Source of the DNA: Chlorops oryzae
Lineage: Eukaryota; Arthropoda; Insecta; Diptera; Chloropidae
Direction of reading: 5' to 3'
Assembly (NCBI GenBank): GCA_020466095.1
Contig: CM035806.1
Location: 125,290,293 to 125,354,292 of the forward strand
Length of the DNA: 64,000 bases
Under the pieces are notes generated by a model that saw only the letters and a program-made list of their open reading frames with translations, did not search any database and had not been told where the DNA came from. Shown in pieces: positions 1 to 10,167 of this stretch. Position 1 is the first letter of the stretch; each line of letters opens with the position of its first letter. Position numbers and translations under genes: made by a program.

Positions 1-400
1 TCACCACACATAAGCGGAAAAAAAGCAAGGGAGTTGAAAAAATTTGAATTTGTCACCAGGTGTGCATGCATGATTTGTTAGAGGGGGACGAAATGGGGTT
101 CAAAACCTATCAAAATTTCAGCGGATGCGATAACTCTCACTTGTGGGCGGTGCGCTGGAAATTACTTAATTGAAAAAGGGTGGTAGACGAAACATGTTTG
201 GGAATATGTTTCTGCACACAAACCCTCTCGAAATAATTTTCAAGCACGCGTGTCTGTTTGCTAGAGAGAAAACTCGTTAAAGTCAAGAGTCAAGTATAAC
301 TATAGAAAACTGTATACAGACATACAGACGGACATGTCTAAATCAAATCTCCTAGTGACGCTGATCATTTCTATATATATTTTGTATAGTCTAGCTCGAC
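1..400 (-). repeat. Dispersed fly repeat R1, left part of a split copy
   Basis: This moderately repeated sequence is read on the minus strand and continues at 1264-1338 after a hAT insertion at 401. It matches 38573-39335 (plus) and 31755-31865 (plus): a start like TACCCGACACACTC, then stretches such as AGAAATGATCAGCGTCAC, GACATGTC and a TCTG-rich run. Internally it carries the 'GCCACGCCC' type boxes seen again near 39110. The 36290-36400 and 4136-4654 stretches are related in style. I do not recognise the class. No coding capacity is visible. Confidence 0.6.
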
Positions 401-1263
401 CAGTGCTGCCAGTACTTCAGATCCAAATTTCCCTCGAAAACCAAACAAAAATCCCTTTTTCCCTCAGTGACCGATAGAAATTTCCCACGAAAATCCCCTC
501 AAACAAAAACATATTTTTCCGTAATAAAATGTTGATCATCGCTATATTTCTTAACATTAAAACCTTAAGGTAGCTTCGTAAAATTACATATTGTATTTAA
601 AGAAATAGTACATTTGAAAAGGCCCCAAGACCACTACTATTAAGGCAAGTTGGTGGGGAGATTTTAAAGGCCATTAGGGTCTCATCTTTGTTCAATTTGT
701 TCATGAGAACTACCCTCTTGCCACCCCTAATTATAATTATAGGCCGATCGCTAAAATTTTTAGAGAGGATGTTTATTACCAGGAGCAAGCATACATGAAT
801 AATTTGGTTTATGTCCCATTTGAATTTCAGGTGAATTTCAGCCGCACCCAACTTTCTAATTTTTGAAAATTCCTTTTACAACCCCAAAGTGAAAAATAGA
901 ATATGATATATGTATATATCTACATATTAACAATAAATAGGTACTAAAAGTTCTTTATCACATCCACATTCGAGCATGCTCCTGCGAGCGGCTCGGCTCG
1001 ATGCAATGCTCGATCGTAATAGGTCATGTTAGCGAGCCAATTCATCAACCAACATTACCACATACGATCGAGCATTGCATCGATCCGAGCCGCTCGCAGA
1101 AGATTGCTCGAATGTGGATGATCCGCTTAGGGCTTTGTATCGATTATTGAAAAATCCCTCTATCGTATTCAACAAAGCAAAGAAAATCCCCTTTTCCCTT
1201 TTGACAATATTTGGTGCAAAAATTCCCTCAAAATGGGAAATATCCCTCAACCTGGCAACACTG
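401..1263. mobile_element. hAT MITE, TSD AGCTCGAC
   Basis: A non-autonomous 863-base element with ends CAGTGCTGCCAG and CTGGCAACACTG (hAT-type CAGNG ends). It is flanked by an exact 8-base duplication AGCTCGAC at 393-400 and 1264-1271. The R1 paralogue near 38629-38646 shows the uninterrupted site, which supports the boundaries. The interior holds an R1-like stretch and a nested foldback at 961-1120. There is no transposase frame. Confidence 0.9.
961..1120. repeat. Nested foldback (160 bases)
   Basis: Two long arms are inverted relative to each other: CATCCACATTCGAGCA on the left and TGCTCGAATGTGGATG on the right. The pairing continues inwards through GAGCGGCTCGG and CGATGCAATGCTCGATCGTA. 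It looks like a small foldback or MITE inside the 401-1263 hAT element. No clear target duplication was found. Confidence 0.7.
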
Positions 1264-1347
1264 AGCTCGACTGGTTATAATTGTTACACACAACCACACA
1301 AACGCAATATACTCTCGACACAGAGTGTGTCGGGTATAAAAATTTGG

Positions 1348-1503
1348 TCTTATGGCCGTCTTGTATACATATATTTTTCGATTAATAAAAACAATTGTTT
1401 TTTGCGAAAAACCTTGCTGCGAATTATATTTACTTACATTTATAAATACCATAATGAACTTCGTTCTTATCTGGTGTCCTATGACACAACTCAAATTGTT
1501 TTC
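1348..1503. repeat. Inverted pair, copy 1 (partner 3772-3927)
   Basis: About 155 bases are near-identical in inverse orientation to 3772-3927, including the segments CCTTGCTGCGAATTATATTT and TTCTTATCTGGTGTCCTATG. The family is unknown. Neither copy has a convincing protein; overlapping frames of 90-161 codons on both strands here differ at every boundary and are treated as chance. Confidence 0.65.
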
Positions 1504-2009
1504 GTATCTAGTTTGGTTGATGCCTGCATGCATTTTCAAACGATTTCTAGTCAGTTGTGATGTAGTGGGCATAAAGTTAAATTTTAGAAATTTCCTAAAT
1601 TGTATTTGCTTCATGTCTAGATGACTTTTTAAACGATTTCTAGTCAGTTGCGAAAAAGTTAACTTATCATAAACTTATTTGCTAATCGGTTGATAAAAGT
1701 CCTGCAGAGTTGTTCTCGCGATTATATAGTTATCATACATACATACATACAGGGCAGGCGAAAGGGGTATGGTGGGCATGGAGTCTACCATACATGGGAC
1801 TCAAGTGTGTATGGAATACCATACGTGGGAATACTCAATCTACTCCTACATCACTGGAGGAGGCTATTAAAGGCCCATTTCAAATGCTCCGAAAGCTAGT
1901 TGCGAGAAAGCAAGGCTTCCGAAAATCTTAAATTTTCGAACTTGTTGCGAGCTCTCGCAACGAGTTGCATCGTAGATTGCGCCACATGATTGCATGTATT
2001 GAAATAATA

Positions 2010-2284
2010 GTGGTATTCAAGCAGGCTCGGAAATGGCTAGGTGCAAATTTTGCGCGCGCAAACTTTGTACTATTGCTTGAACGAACCTTATGCAAATCGT
2101 GTCTAAAAATGTTGCGAAAACAGCTGGTTTCAATGCTTACTGTGGTGAAAGAAGAAAAAGCGAATATCGCGCATATTTTGCGTGCAAAATTTCCGAGGCT
2201 GCGGAAACTATTTTTCATGCAAAATAATTTGCGAGCTCGCGAAATTTCCGAGGGCGCAAATTTTGCGTACCTGCTTGAATACCA
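2010..2284. mobile_element. MITE with GTGGTATTCAAGCA ends
   Basis: The ends GTGGTATTCAAGCAGG (left) and CCTGCTTGAATACCA (right) are inverted. The interior has repeated GCGCGCAAA/TTTTGCG words. It is flanked by ATAATA-like sequence on both sides, as in the cleaner copy at 2677-2793. The superfamily is not assigned. Confidence 0.7.
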
Positions 2285-2676
2285 ATAATGTCTCGCTCGC
2301 TCGCGCCTAGATCTCTAAGCATTGGAAATAGGCCTTTACTTTACTATAACGTTTTTTTAACATACTAAAATAAACTTTTTTTGAAGTGCTACAGCTCGTA
2401 AACGGTACCACTTAGAGAGTTTCGCCTGCAAACAAAAAATGTTTCTCTTGACTCGACCTATTGATGGTTTGATTTTTTACATAAATTTTCATGGGACCCT
2501 CTCATTTATGAGCTGGGAAGCTAGATTTTTCATTCTAACTGCCCTTTTTTCCTTTAATATTTTTCCATCTGCGTCAATTCCCAATTTTCTTTCACACATT
2601 TCATTCGCCCCTCGGATTGTTGAGCGAATACTCTACCCATACGCCATGGAGAAATCTAATTCGCGTGCACTTAATA

Positions 2677-2793
2677 GTGGTATTCAAGCAACAGTGCAAA
2701 CGCAGTGTGCAATATTTGCACTTGTCAAATTGCGTACAAAAAAAGCAGTGCAAATATTGCACACTGCGATTTGCACTGTTGCTTGAATACCAC
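2677..2793. mobile_element. MITE with GTGGTATTCAAGCA ends, TSD TAATA
   Basis: A 117-base, almost complete hairpin: GTGGTATTCAAGCAACAGTG pairs with its inverse, and the inner arms pair through GCAGTGTGCAATATTTGCAC. The flanks are an exact TAATA at 2672-2676 and 2794-2798. It is the same family as 2010-2284. Confidence 0.8.
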
Positions 2794-3028
2794 TAATATG
2801 TTATTTGAAATCGAATGAACAATATTTTCGCATATTTTGACAATAGTTTTTTAAAAAACGTGCGTAGTGAAATTTTCTCGGAAAGAATACGCATGGTTGT
2901 TAAATTCAAGTTTAAATACGTCCGTACAGTTTTGCTTTAAAAAAAAAACTACGGTCACAGTATACTACAAATCGTTGTTAATTACACAATCGTTAATTCG
3001 CTCAGTATACGGAGGATGCCTAACGATA

Positions 3029-3425
3029 ACACCGGCACACAAACAAAAGTACTGTTACAGAAGGGTAACATACCTTACTCCAGGTTTCTTGGGTGCTGAT
3101 CACGAATCCGGGGTCTCCATCACTCTAAGTTTTTGCCCCAGCGGCCCCAAAACCCCCCAAAAGGTTAATTTTCTAGAGCCATGAAATAAAAAATTAAGTA
3201 TCCCAACTTACATTTTTTGGTGTCCTGAATAGGAATTTGAAGTTGACAATAAGCTACGACCTTTAATATTTCCCCAACACCCCTCCGCACTCCTGATCAA
3301 TCACCCCCAGTAGGATGGAATTGCTATAATGCACCATGCATGAAAATGATCAGCACCCTAAAAAACATAGGGTACGGTATGTCACCCTTCTGTAACAAGA
3401 CTTTTTTGTTTTTGTGTGCCGGTGT
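3029..3425. mobile_element. MITE with about 75-base inverted arms
   Basis: The outer ends ACACCGGCACACAAA and TTTGTGTGCCGGTGT pair. The pairing goes on through TGTTACAGAAGGGT/ACCCTTCTGTAACA and GGGTGCTGATCA/TGATCAGCACCC. The interior is non-coding. The superfamily and target duplication are unclear. Confidence 0.75.
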
Positions 3426-3505
3426 AATCCTTTCGACTTTTTTATTTCAGACAACATGAACAGCCACTACCGTGTTGAACAACGACCTACTATTTTTTCT
3501 GTATA

Positions 3506-3621
3506 CAGTGTACTCTCTCCATTGTTCCTGATTCTCAAATAGTTTCCTCTTAAGCGGACACCTCTGCTAAGCGGACATATATTTCGGCCTCGTAGGTGTC
3601 CGCTTAAAAGAAAGTACACTG
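3506..3621. mobile_element. Small TA-target MITE
   Basis: The 116-base element begins CAGTGTACT and ends AGTACACTG, flanked by TA at 3504-3505 and 3622-3623. Inner arms AAGCGGACACC/GGTGTCCGCTT also pair. This style is typical of Tc1/mariner-superfamily (pogo-like) MITEs. Confidence 0.8.
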
Positions 3622-3771
3622 TATGTACTTTGACTTAAAAAAAACTTTATCTATGAACAACGAAAAAAAATTTTTTAAAAAAATTTTAATACAATTTAAG
3701 TTACAAATAAAAACGAAGAAAAATTGGAATGGTCGAGCTTTATTGGCTTGTGGAAAAAAAATTCCAAAAAA

Positions 3772-3927
3772 GAGGTAACAAGTTGAGTTGTGTCATAGGA
3801 CACCAGATAAGAACGAAGTTCATTATGGTATTTATAAATGTTAGTAAATATAATTCGCAGCAAGGTTTTTCGCAAAACTCAATTGTTTTTATTAATCGAA
3901 AAATATATGTATACAAGACGGCTGTTT
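3772..3927. repeat. Inverted pair, copy 2 (partner 1348-1503)
   Basis: This is the reverse-complement partner of 1348-1503, about 2.3 kb away, with only a few differences. Sequence beyond both copies diverges, so this is a shared repeat unit and not a long segmental duplication. Confidence 0.65.
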
Positions 3928-4135
3928 GTTGTTTTCAACTGTTTTTAACAAGCGAAAATGCGATATAGTATATTCTGCTTAGCTGCATTCAATTATTTTC
4001 CAGACAATTTTATGCACTTACGCGAAAAACGCACCTACCCGAAATTTTTTGCTGTATTTTTGAGTAACATATCAGAATGTCTTTAACAACACTTGAATTC
4101 TTAAAAGAACGCCGTCCAAATATTAATTTTATTAA

Positions 4136-4654
4136 CAAACAAGTAAGAAAGCTAAAGTCGGTCAAGCCCGACTTTGAAATACCCAGCGTCCCGACGTTAT
4201 GAGCGCACTATGTTTTGCTTCTCTATTTATGGGCGTGGCAGTGGGAGGGCCACATAAATTAGTTCCCTACACCTTTCATTCGCCTTGGTGAACCTATGTT
4301 GCGAATTTGAAGCTTCTACGCCTTTTACTTCGGAAGTTACGAAAAATCTTCATTTGTGGGCGTGGCAGTGAGCGGATGTCTTCCATTTTTAGTTAGGATC
4401 ATACTCGGACCCCGATATACCTGTGTGCCACATTTCGACTTGATTGGTCCAGCCGTTTCGGATGAGATCCGACCACGGACGGACGGACAGACGGACAGAC
4501 GGACGGACGGACGGACAGACGGACATGTCTAAATCGATTCAGTTTTTGATCCTGATCATTTCTATATATATATGTCTATATCTCCGGAGCTTAGTTCTCC
4601 CTGTTACAAGATTCGCACAAAACTAATATACCCCGCTTACGCTGGGTATAATAA
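4136..4654. repeat. R1-like repeat with GGAC-GACA tandem run
   Basis: The stretch starts near AAGTCGGTCAAGCCCGACTT and ends with CCGCTTACGCTGGGTATA. It holds two 'GGGCGTGGCAGTG' boxes and a short tandem array of ACGG/ACAG units at 4478-4527. The order of parts (conserved start, GGCGTGGC boxes, GACGGACA run, GACATGTCTAAATC, GATCATTTCTATATAT) follows R1 at 1-400. It is non-coding. Confidence 0.55.
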
Positions 4655-5354
4655 GATAAAATTTTCCTCATATTATTGAGGAACGATAAAGCAGAGTACT
4701 CATGCGTCGAATATGACCGATTCTCAAAAAGTTTGAATTCCACCAGTTCTGTGGTTGATATGAAATATTCAGTGATATCATAACTAAAATTGCTCAATAC
4801 ATAATTAGTGGCACAAGTACTTATTACATATAATGAGAAATAGAATGCATAAACTATATATTTTTAGATCTCTTCTGAATGAAAAGGGTACAGAATTGCA
4901 AAAACTATCATAAAAAAACTTAAAAAGTTTTATATTAAAAAGAAAACATAAAAAAATGTACATGCAAGTATGTTTAGTTACAAAATTGAGTGAACCCAAT
5001 AAACACAACGATATCGTAACGATATCGAGGCAATATCGTTTTCTCTTAAAAATGTTTCGCGACGATAATTCGAGACGATATCGAGACGATTTCGATATCG
5101 TGAGAGAGTCACTTATCATTAGCGAATCGAGATTTTCATCGTTCTCGAATCGTTAACGAGCCTTAACTCGAATCGCTAGCGAATCGAGATTTTCATCGCT
5201 CTCGAATCGTTAACGGACGATTAGCAAAAAAATCATTAATTTTTATATTTAATGTAAAATTCAAATAACAGTCTTATTATAATACTATTTTCGGTTAAAA
5301 AAAAAAAAAAAAAACGGTTCTATTTGCTGGTAACCACGCTTTTGAATCCACCGG

Positions 5355-5425
5355 CTGTGGGATTTGAACACCGAACGTCTTGATTTCTAGTCATGTTTCT
5401 AGTCTGCTTACCCATTACGCCGTCT
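5355..5425 (-). repeat. tRNA-like module (minus)
   Basis: The reverse complement reads GGCGTAATGGGTAAGCAG (A-box-like) and then, about 35 bases on, GGTGTTCAAATCCCA (B-box-like). It cannot be folded into a complete tRNA cloverleaf by eye, so it is called tRNA-derived, not a tRNA gene. Confidence 0.5.
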
Positions 5426-5921
5426 TCGCCGAATTGAAATGAATGACTTTTTTTCGTTTATAAGTTTAGCTTGATTCTATATTTACCTCGAATGCCTTCC
5501 GATTTGGAAACAAATTAACAAAACTACCTTCGAGAATTAAAGTTTCGTACCGTGAATTTGGCCTCGCGAAGATATCGAGACGAAACATTTTTAGCCCAAT
5601 AAATACAAAAACGAAGATTACGATTAAGAAAAATAAGTAGGACCTAATAAACACAAAAACGTTAACGAGTTCGAATCGAATTCGATTCGAATTCGTTTAA
5701 TGCGATTCACGCTCTACGAATTCGATTCGAACTCGTTATCGTTTTTGTGTTTATTAGGTCCTACTTATTTTTCTTCTTTTCCCTTATGTGTTTCGAGTTC
5801 AAAACGAGTTCACTAAACTACTTTCTAGGATTTCGTTTTTCTCAAATTCGTAACGAATTTGTGGCGATATAATCTTCGTTTTTGTATTTATTGGGCTAAA
5901 AATGTTTCGTCTCGATATCTT

Positions 5922-6165
5922 CGCGAGTCCAGAATCTCGATATCGAGAAATTGGATTTTCGCGAACTCGTCTCGATATCTTCGCGAGTCCAGAATCTCGA
6001 TATCGAGAAATTCAATTTTCTCGAATTCGTCTCGATATCGTCGCGAGTGAAAAATCGCGATATCGAGAAATTCAGCTTTCTCGATTTCGTCTCGATATCG
6101 TCGCGAGTGCAAAATCGCGATATCGAGAAATTTAGTTTTCTCGAATTCGTCTCGATATCGTTACG
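5922..6165. repeat. 60-base tandem array, about four units
   Basis: Units repeat at exactly 60 bases: TATCGAGAAATT recurs at 5941, 6001, 6061 and 6121. Each unit contains the dyad CTCGATATCGAG or CGCGATATCGAG. The period is a multiple of three, which is why open frames run through it on both strands; these are not genes. Confidence 0.9.
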
Positions 6166-6267
6166 ATATCATCCTCGTTTTTGTGTTTATTGGGAATACT
6201 CCAAAAATTATAGCATCACTAGTTCACCACGGAATTCGGTTGTTGTTGTAAGTGTCCCCTATATTAC

Positions 6268-6335
6268 TATATGAGCATGGCTAAGGCTCTCTCGTAGCAA
6301 CGCGAGGGTCGGGGTTCGATCCCTGGGTCGGGAGA
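6268..6335 (+). repeat. tRNA-like module (outer, copy 1)
   Basis: GCATGGCTAAGGC (A-box-like) is followed by GGGTTCGATCCCTGG at 6311-6325 (good B box). It has a counterpart on the opposite strand at 8563-8612 in copy 2. Confidence 0.55.
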
Positions 6336-6654
6336 GAAGTTTTTTTTTTTCCAATTACCTAAGTTTTTTTTATGTACACATTTTAATTTATGGTTTTAAA
6401 TATGTAGTTTATTTTGAAACAAAAAACTATTTTCCTAAATTTGCAAGCATTTTTTTTTGATATTTTAGTTTTTTTAATTTTTATTATCATATATACAAAG
6501 GATATAGGAAAATAAATAAATAAATTCAAAAAATTAAATTTATTTTTAAATTTAAAAATTTTTGTAGTGAAAAATTCTATACGCGTGATTCACAAAAACT
6601 TGAGCAATCAAAAACTCAAGTTAGCGTTTTGATCAACACATTAAATTTGCTTGT

Positions 6655-6720
6655 TTAGCGTAATGGTTAAGACGCCGAATTACCAACCCAGCGATCAGCG
6701 GTTCGAGGTTCGTCCGAGGG
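6655..6720 (+). repeat. tRNA-like module (inner, copy 1)
   Basis: GCGTAATGGTTAAGACGCC (A-box-like) is followed by GCGGTTCGAGGTTCG (B-box-like). A near-identical inverse copy lies at 8236-8303. The overlapping 75-codon open frame (6651-6878) is only this repeat. Confidence 0.6.
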
Positions 6721-7013
6721 GAGAAAAAAGACGATTGAAAAAGAAACAAAAAAATATTTTAAAAAACAAAACATATAAATTTTTTTTCATTAAATTTACA
6801 AAAATACAAATTGACCAAAAATCAACCCAACTGTATATACTCCCCGGTCTAGTCCACATGTGCAAAAACTGTGACTAGTTACATTCCGCGGACAACGCAA
6901 TGTTGAAAACGTCAGTTGAGCCCATGCATATATGCAAATTATGAGGGATGAGTCCTAGTGACTTTTGGTCTACTCCGGGGACTACTACCCGGAGTAGTCT
7001 CACTTTCTGCAGG

Positions 7014-7942
7014 AATCTTATTATTTGAAACTGTATGCGTTTGAAGCAGAATAACCGCTTTAAAGAAGATTCAATTGGATCATCCGGCGACACAGAAATG
7101 CGGCATTCGTCGATATCATTTTCTTCTCAATCCATTCATCCTTAATCTCAACATAACAAGATTGTTAATTGTATGTCCAGTACTGAAGCAATTATTGAAT
7201 AATAAATCGATAAGGCAGTTCGAATTGCATGACCGTTGAAATTGTTATTGATAGTCATAATAAATTATAATCATTGAAATAGATTAATTTAATATGTTTG
7301 AAGAACCGGTAAAACATATGTATCTGTTCATATTATTGAAAAAAAAAATATATATAATAGATATCTGTATACAATTATTATAGCAAAATAGAAAAATGTT
7401 AGCTTTCCAACTATGAAATGATCGATAGGAGCGTTTCATTTCAACTCCCGAGGAAAGTAAGAGGCACACCAAATGTCGGCCGGCGCAACGGGGCACAAGA
7501 ATAGTGCCTTCGAGGGCAGGCTTAGACGGCTGGCGGCATTCGAGGATTGGGTTATTACACCCAACCGCCGTTCGTTTACTGTATCACAAGTGTAACGCTT
7601 GTTTAGGCGACAATGCGACCAAAAGGGTTAGGCTTTTGAACGGGTTCTAAACTGCTGACTGCTTGTGATAAATATATAACAACAAGATGTATTACGAGAG
7701 CACGAACGCGGCATTCGAACCCATGGTGCCGCGAACGAACAAGGCACGATAGGATTTGAATTTTTTCGACACCTCAACGAACTCGGCCACGCGAACCTCG
7801 CATCGATAAGCTACAAAATTCGTTTTATAAGACTTTGAGAGCTCGCTGATACCGCCTCATGCACATGGTTTATACATACATACATATATGTATATGTGCG
7901 TGCATGCATACCAGTTGAAAATGAAAACATTCTTTCAAATAA
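7014..7942. other. Spacer between two inverted repeat copies
   Basis: No gene was recognised. The stretch contains a patch at about 7395-7560 rich in GGCCGGCGC-like sequence and a TACA/TATG run at 7869-7900. It may be unique DNA or an older element. The frames here are short and unconvincing. Confidence 0.4.
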
Positions 7943-8235
7943 CCCTGCAGAAAGTGGGACTAGTCCTGTGAGTAGTCCCCGGAGTAGACCAAAAGTGAAT
8001 AGGACTCATCCCTCATAATTTGCATATGCATGGGCTCAACTGACCTATTTAACATTGCGTTGCCCGAGGAAAGTAACTAGTCAAAGTTTTTGCACATGTG
8101 GACTAGACCGGGGAGTATATACAGTTGGGTTGATTTTTGGTCAATTTGTATTTTTGTAAATTTAATGAAAAAAAATTTATATGTTTTGTTTTTTAAAATA
8201 TTTTTTTGTTTCTTTTTCAATCGTCTTTTTTCTCC

Positions 8236-8303
8236 CCTCGTACGAACCTCGAACCGCTGATCACTGGGTTGGTAATTCGGCGTCTTAACCATTATGCTAA
8301 ACA
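8236..8303 (-). repeat. tRNA-like module (inner, copy 2)
   Basis: On the minus strand the order is AATGGTTAAGACGCCGAATT and then GCGGTTCGAGGTTCGT. It is the inverse counterpart of 6655-6720. Confidence 0.6.
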
Positions 8304-8562
8304 AGCAAATTTAATGTGTTGATCAAAACGCTAACTTGAGTTTTTGGTTGCTCGAGTTTTTGTGAAACGCGTGTATAGAATTTTTCACTACATAAACCCC
8401 GTGACATTTAATTTTTAGGTGGAATTGCCCTTATGAAAAAAATTCTTACAAATTTAGGGGAACATTTTTTTGGTTTCAAAAAAAAACTATTAAAAAAATT
8501 AACTAAAATATGTACATAAGAAAATCTTGGGTATCTGAAAAAAAAAAAATTCTGACCGAGCC

Positions 8563-8612
8563 ATGGATCGAACACCCACCGCCGCGTTGATGAGCAAGAA
8601 TCTTAACCATTC
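8563..8612 (-). repeat. tRNA-like module (outer, copy 2)
   Basis: On the minus strand: AATGGTTAAGATTC (A-box-like) and then GGTGTTCGATCCATGG (B-box-like). It corresponds to 6268-6335. Confidence 0.55.
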
Positions 8613-8951
8613 ATTTAATTATCCTTTGGTGATTCAATGATCAGAATGCGAACTTACAGCAGACAATAACAATTTTTTGTTTTTTTGTTTCTACTTCGCA
8701 ATCAAAGCACAAACTGTAAAGAAATCATCAAACTCACTATCCGTAGATCTCCTTTCAACTAAACATTTTCTGGTTAAAAAGGATCTAGTCCCGCTGCAAT
8801 CACATTTCAAACGACAAACTGCCGTCATTTTAACTAGTGACATTAGGACCATACCGGGGTCTAGTGACTTTGTTGAAATTGACCCCAAACTTTCTGCAGG
8901 GAAGTGTTTACAATAAAGTAAACCGAACAGGTTGCTTAACAAACCTGAATG

Positions 8952-9284
8952 CCCAGTTGGGAAATTTTTAAAATAGTTACATTTACATCAAATAAATACT
9001 ATCTTTCCACAGTTCACTTCTTTCTCTCCCTTTCTGTCCTTTTCTCTCCCATTCTCTCTCTCTTTCTCCCTCTTCTCGCCCTTCTCTCCCTTCCTCATCC
9101 TTTCTCTCCCTTTATTTCTCTTTATTTCTCCTTATCTCCCTTTCTCTCTCTATATTTTTCCCTCTCTTTCTATCCCTTTCTTTTTTTCTCTCTCACTCTC
9201 TCTTTTTCTTTCTGTCTTTCTCTTTCTTTCCCTGTTTATCTTAATTTTCTTCCTCTCTCCCTCTTCCTCTCTCTCCTTCTCTCA

Positions 9285-9369
<85 letters not shown>

Positions 9370-9398
9370 TCTCTCTCTCATGCAAATTTCCAGCTGGG
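8952..9398. mobile_element. MITE whose interior is a CT microsatellite
   Basis: The ends are CCCAGTTGGGAAATTT and AAATTTCCAGCTGGG, and between them lies almost only CT-rich DNA (about 9008-9383, with a pure CT run of about 65 bases from 9299). The right end resembles that of the CCCAGCGG elements at 21085 and 44503 (CATGCA...AATTTCC...CTGGG). The 172-codon Ser/Leu/Phe frame here is a simple-repeat artefact. Confidence 0.65.
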
Positions 9399-10167
9399 TA
9401 TTTGAAAATTTCAATTAGTAGGTGCACGCAAAGGAAATTCATAATAAAAATTTTAAATAAAAACTAACACATAAAATTGAATTGAGTAAAAACCAGAACA
9501 AAATGAAGCAGACGTCAAGATTTATGTTTTCTTTTTACTCTCAATTAATTCTAATTTGAAATTCCAATATCAATACAACAAAGCTTAAAAGCAAACAACG
9601 ATAAGAGAAGAGAGTAAATTGAGGAAAAAATTCTCTGTCAACAATATTTTCGCAAGGCGAATATAGCCACATCACAATGAATAACAAATTAGTATGGGGG
9701 GAGGTAGATCGCTCCGTTCGTTTCAAATTCGTTTCAAATTCGACTCACTACGACTAGCTCTCGTCGAAGCCAATGTAAACGGAACGAAAGGACCTCGAAA
9801 TAGAGGAAAAAGTGTAAGAAAGAAGACGAGTAAAAAATATCTCGTTAAGTTTATAAGACCCAAGGTCGAACATTCAACAATCTAACAATCTCGATAGGGA
9901 AGCCTCGGACGAAAACTCCCCCCTCCCTCCCTGATCTACGTATCCATTGTACAGCCCATAGCAACAGAATTTTAACAAAACAAAAAAAAAAAACTCTGGA
10001 CTTAAACGAATTCTGAATTCTGATATGAATCTGACTATGACTAATCCAAGTAGAAAACGATCTTCATCTATTCATTAAGAAGGTTGATTGTAACCTCAGA
10101 TAGCTGACAATCGCACAACCACACCTTCTTTCTTTGTGCTCTATAATAAATCTTGAAAATGGCATAC
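9399..10167. other. Intron 2 sequence of the ACADSB-like gene, no other feature
   Basis: This non-coding DNA lies immediately downstream (minus sense) of exon 2. I searched the minus strand for the next acyl-CoA dehydrogenase exon and did not find it here or further left, so the intron probably exceeds 10 kb and is filled by the MITEs described above. Confidence 0.5.

Larger units (their letters stand above)
4995..6194. mobile_element. Foldback-like element built of nested palindromes
   Basis: The outer ends CCCAATAAACACAACG and TGTTTATTGGG are inverted and followed by paired ATATCGTAACGATATC. Inside are further layers. Arms 5561-5620 and 5871-5930 (CTCGCGAAGATATCGAGACG and its inverse, with CCCAATAAATACAAAAACG) enclose a near-perfect palindrome at 5638-5762 ending in TAGGACCTAATAAACACAAA. 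The right arm contains a 60-base tandem array. Long inverted repeats made of tandem repeats are characteristic of foldback (FB) type elements. There is no transposase. A tRNA-like module lies at 5355-5425. Confidence 0.7.
6200..7013. mobile_element. Copy 1 of the CCTGCAG-ended tRNA-module element (truncated)
   Basis: It is inverse to 7943-8901. The right end CACTTTCTGCAGG and the next roughly 450 bases (ACTCCGGGGACTACT, GAGGGATGAGTCCTA, CTCCCCGGTCTAGTCCACAT) match the start of copy 2. The left end lies close to the foldback ending at 6194 and seems truncated. It carries two plus-strand tRNA-like modules. Confidence 0.6.
7943..8901. mobile_element. Copy 2 of the CCCTGCAG-ended tRNA-module element
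   Basis: The element has complete inverted ends CCCTGCAGAAAGT and ACTTTCTGCAGGG, about 959 bases long, with two minus-strand tRNA-like modules at 8236-8303 and 8563-8612. Near the right end the words GGATCTAGTCCC and GGGGTCTAGTGAC echo the left end. No target duplication is evident. It has no coding capacity. Confidence 0.65.

Noticed and set aside
5900..6170. CRISPR-like array
   Set aside because: Units are directly tandem with no unique spacers, and the context is a fly nuclear genome.
5859..6274. Several overlapping frames of 63-107 codons with periodic SRYREI-like motifs
   Set aside because: Produced by the 60-base tandem array, whose length is a multiple of three, so all phases stay open on both strands.
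6651..6878. 75-codon frame with a near-identical inverted twin at 8077-8304
   Set aside because: The pair arises because the repeat has two inverted copies; the N-terminus is a tRNA-like sequence, so coding is not credible.
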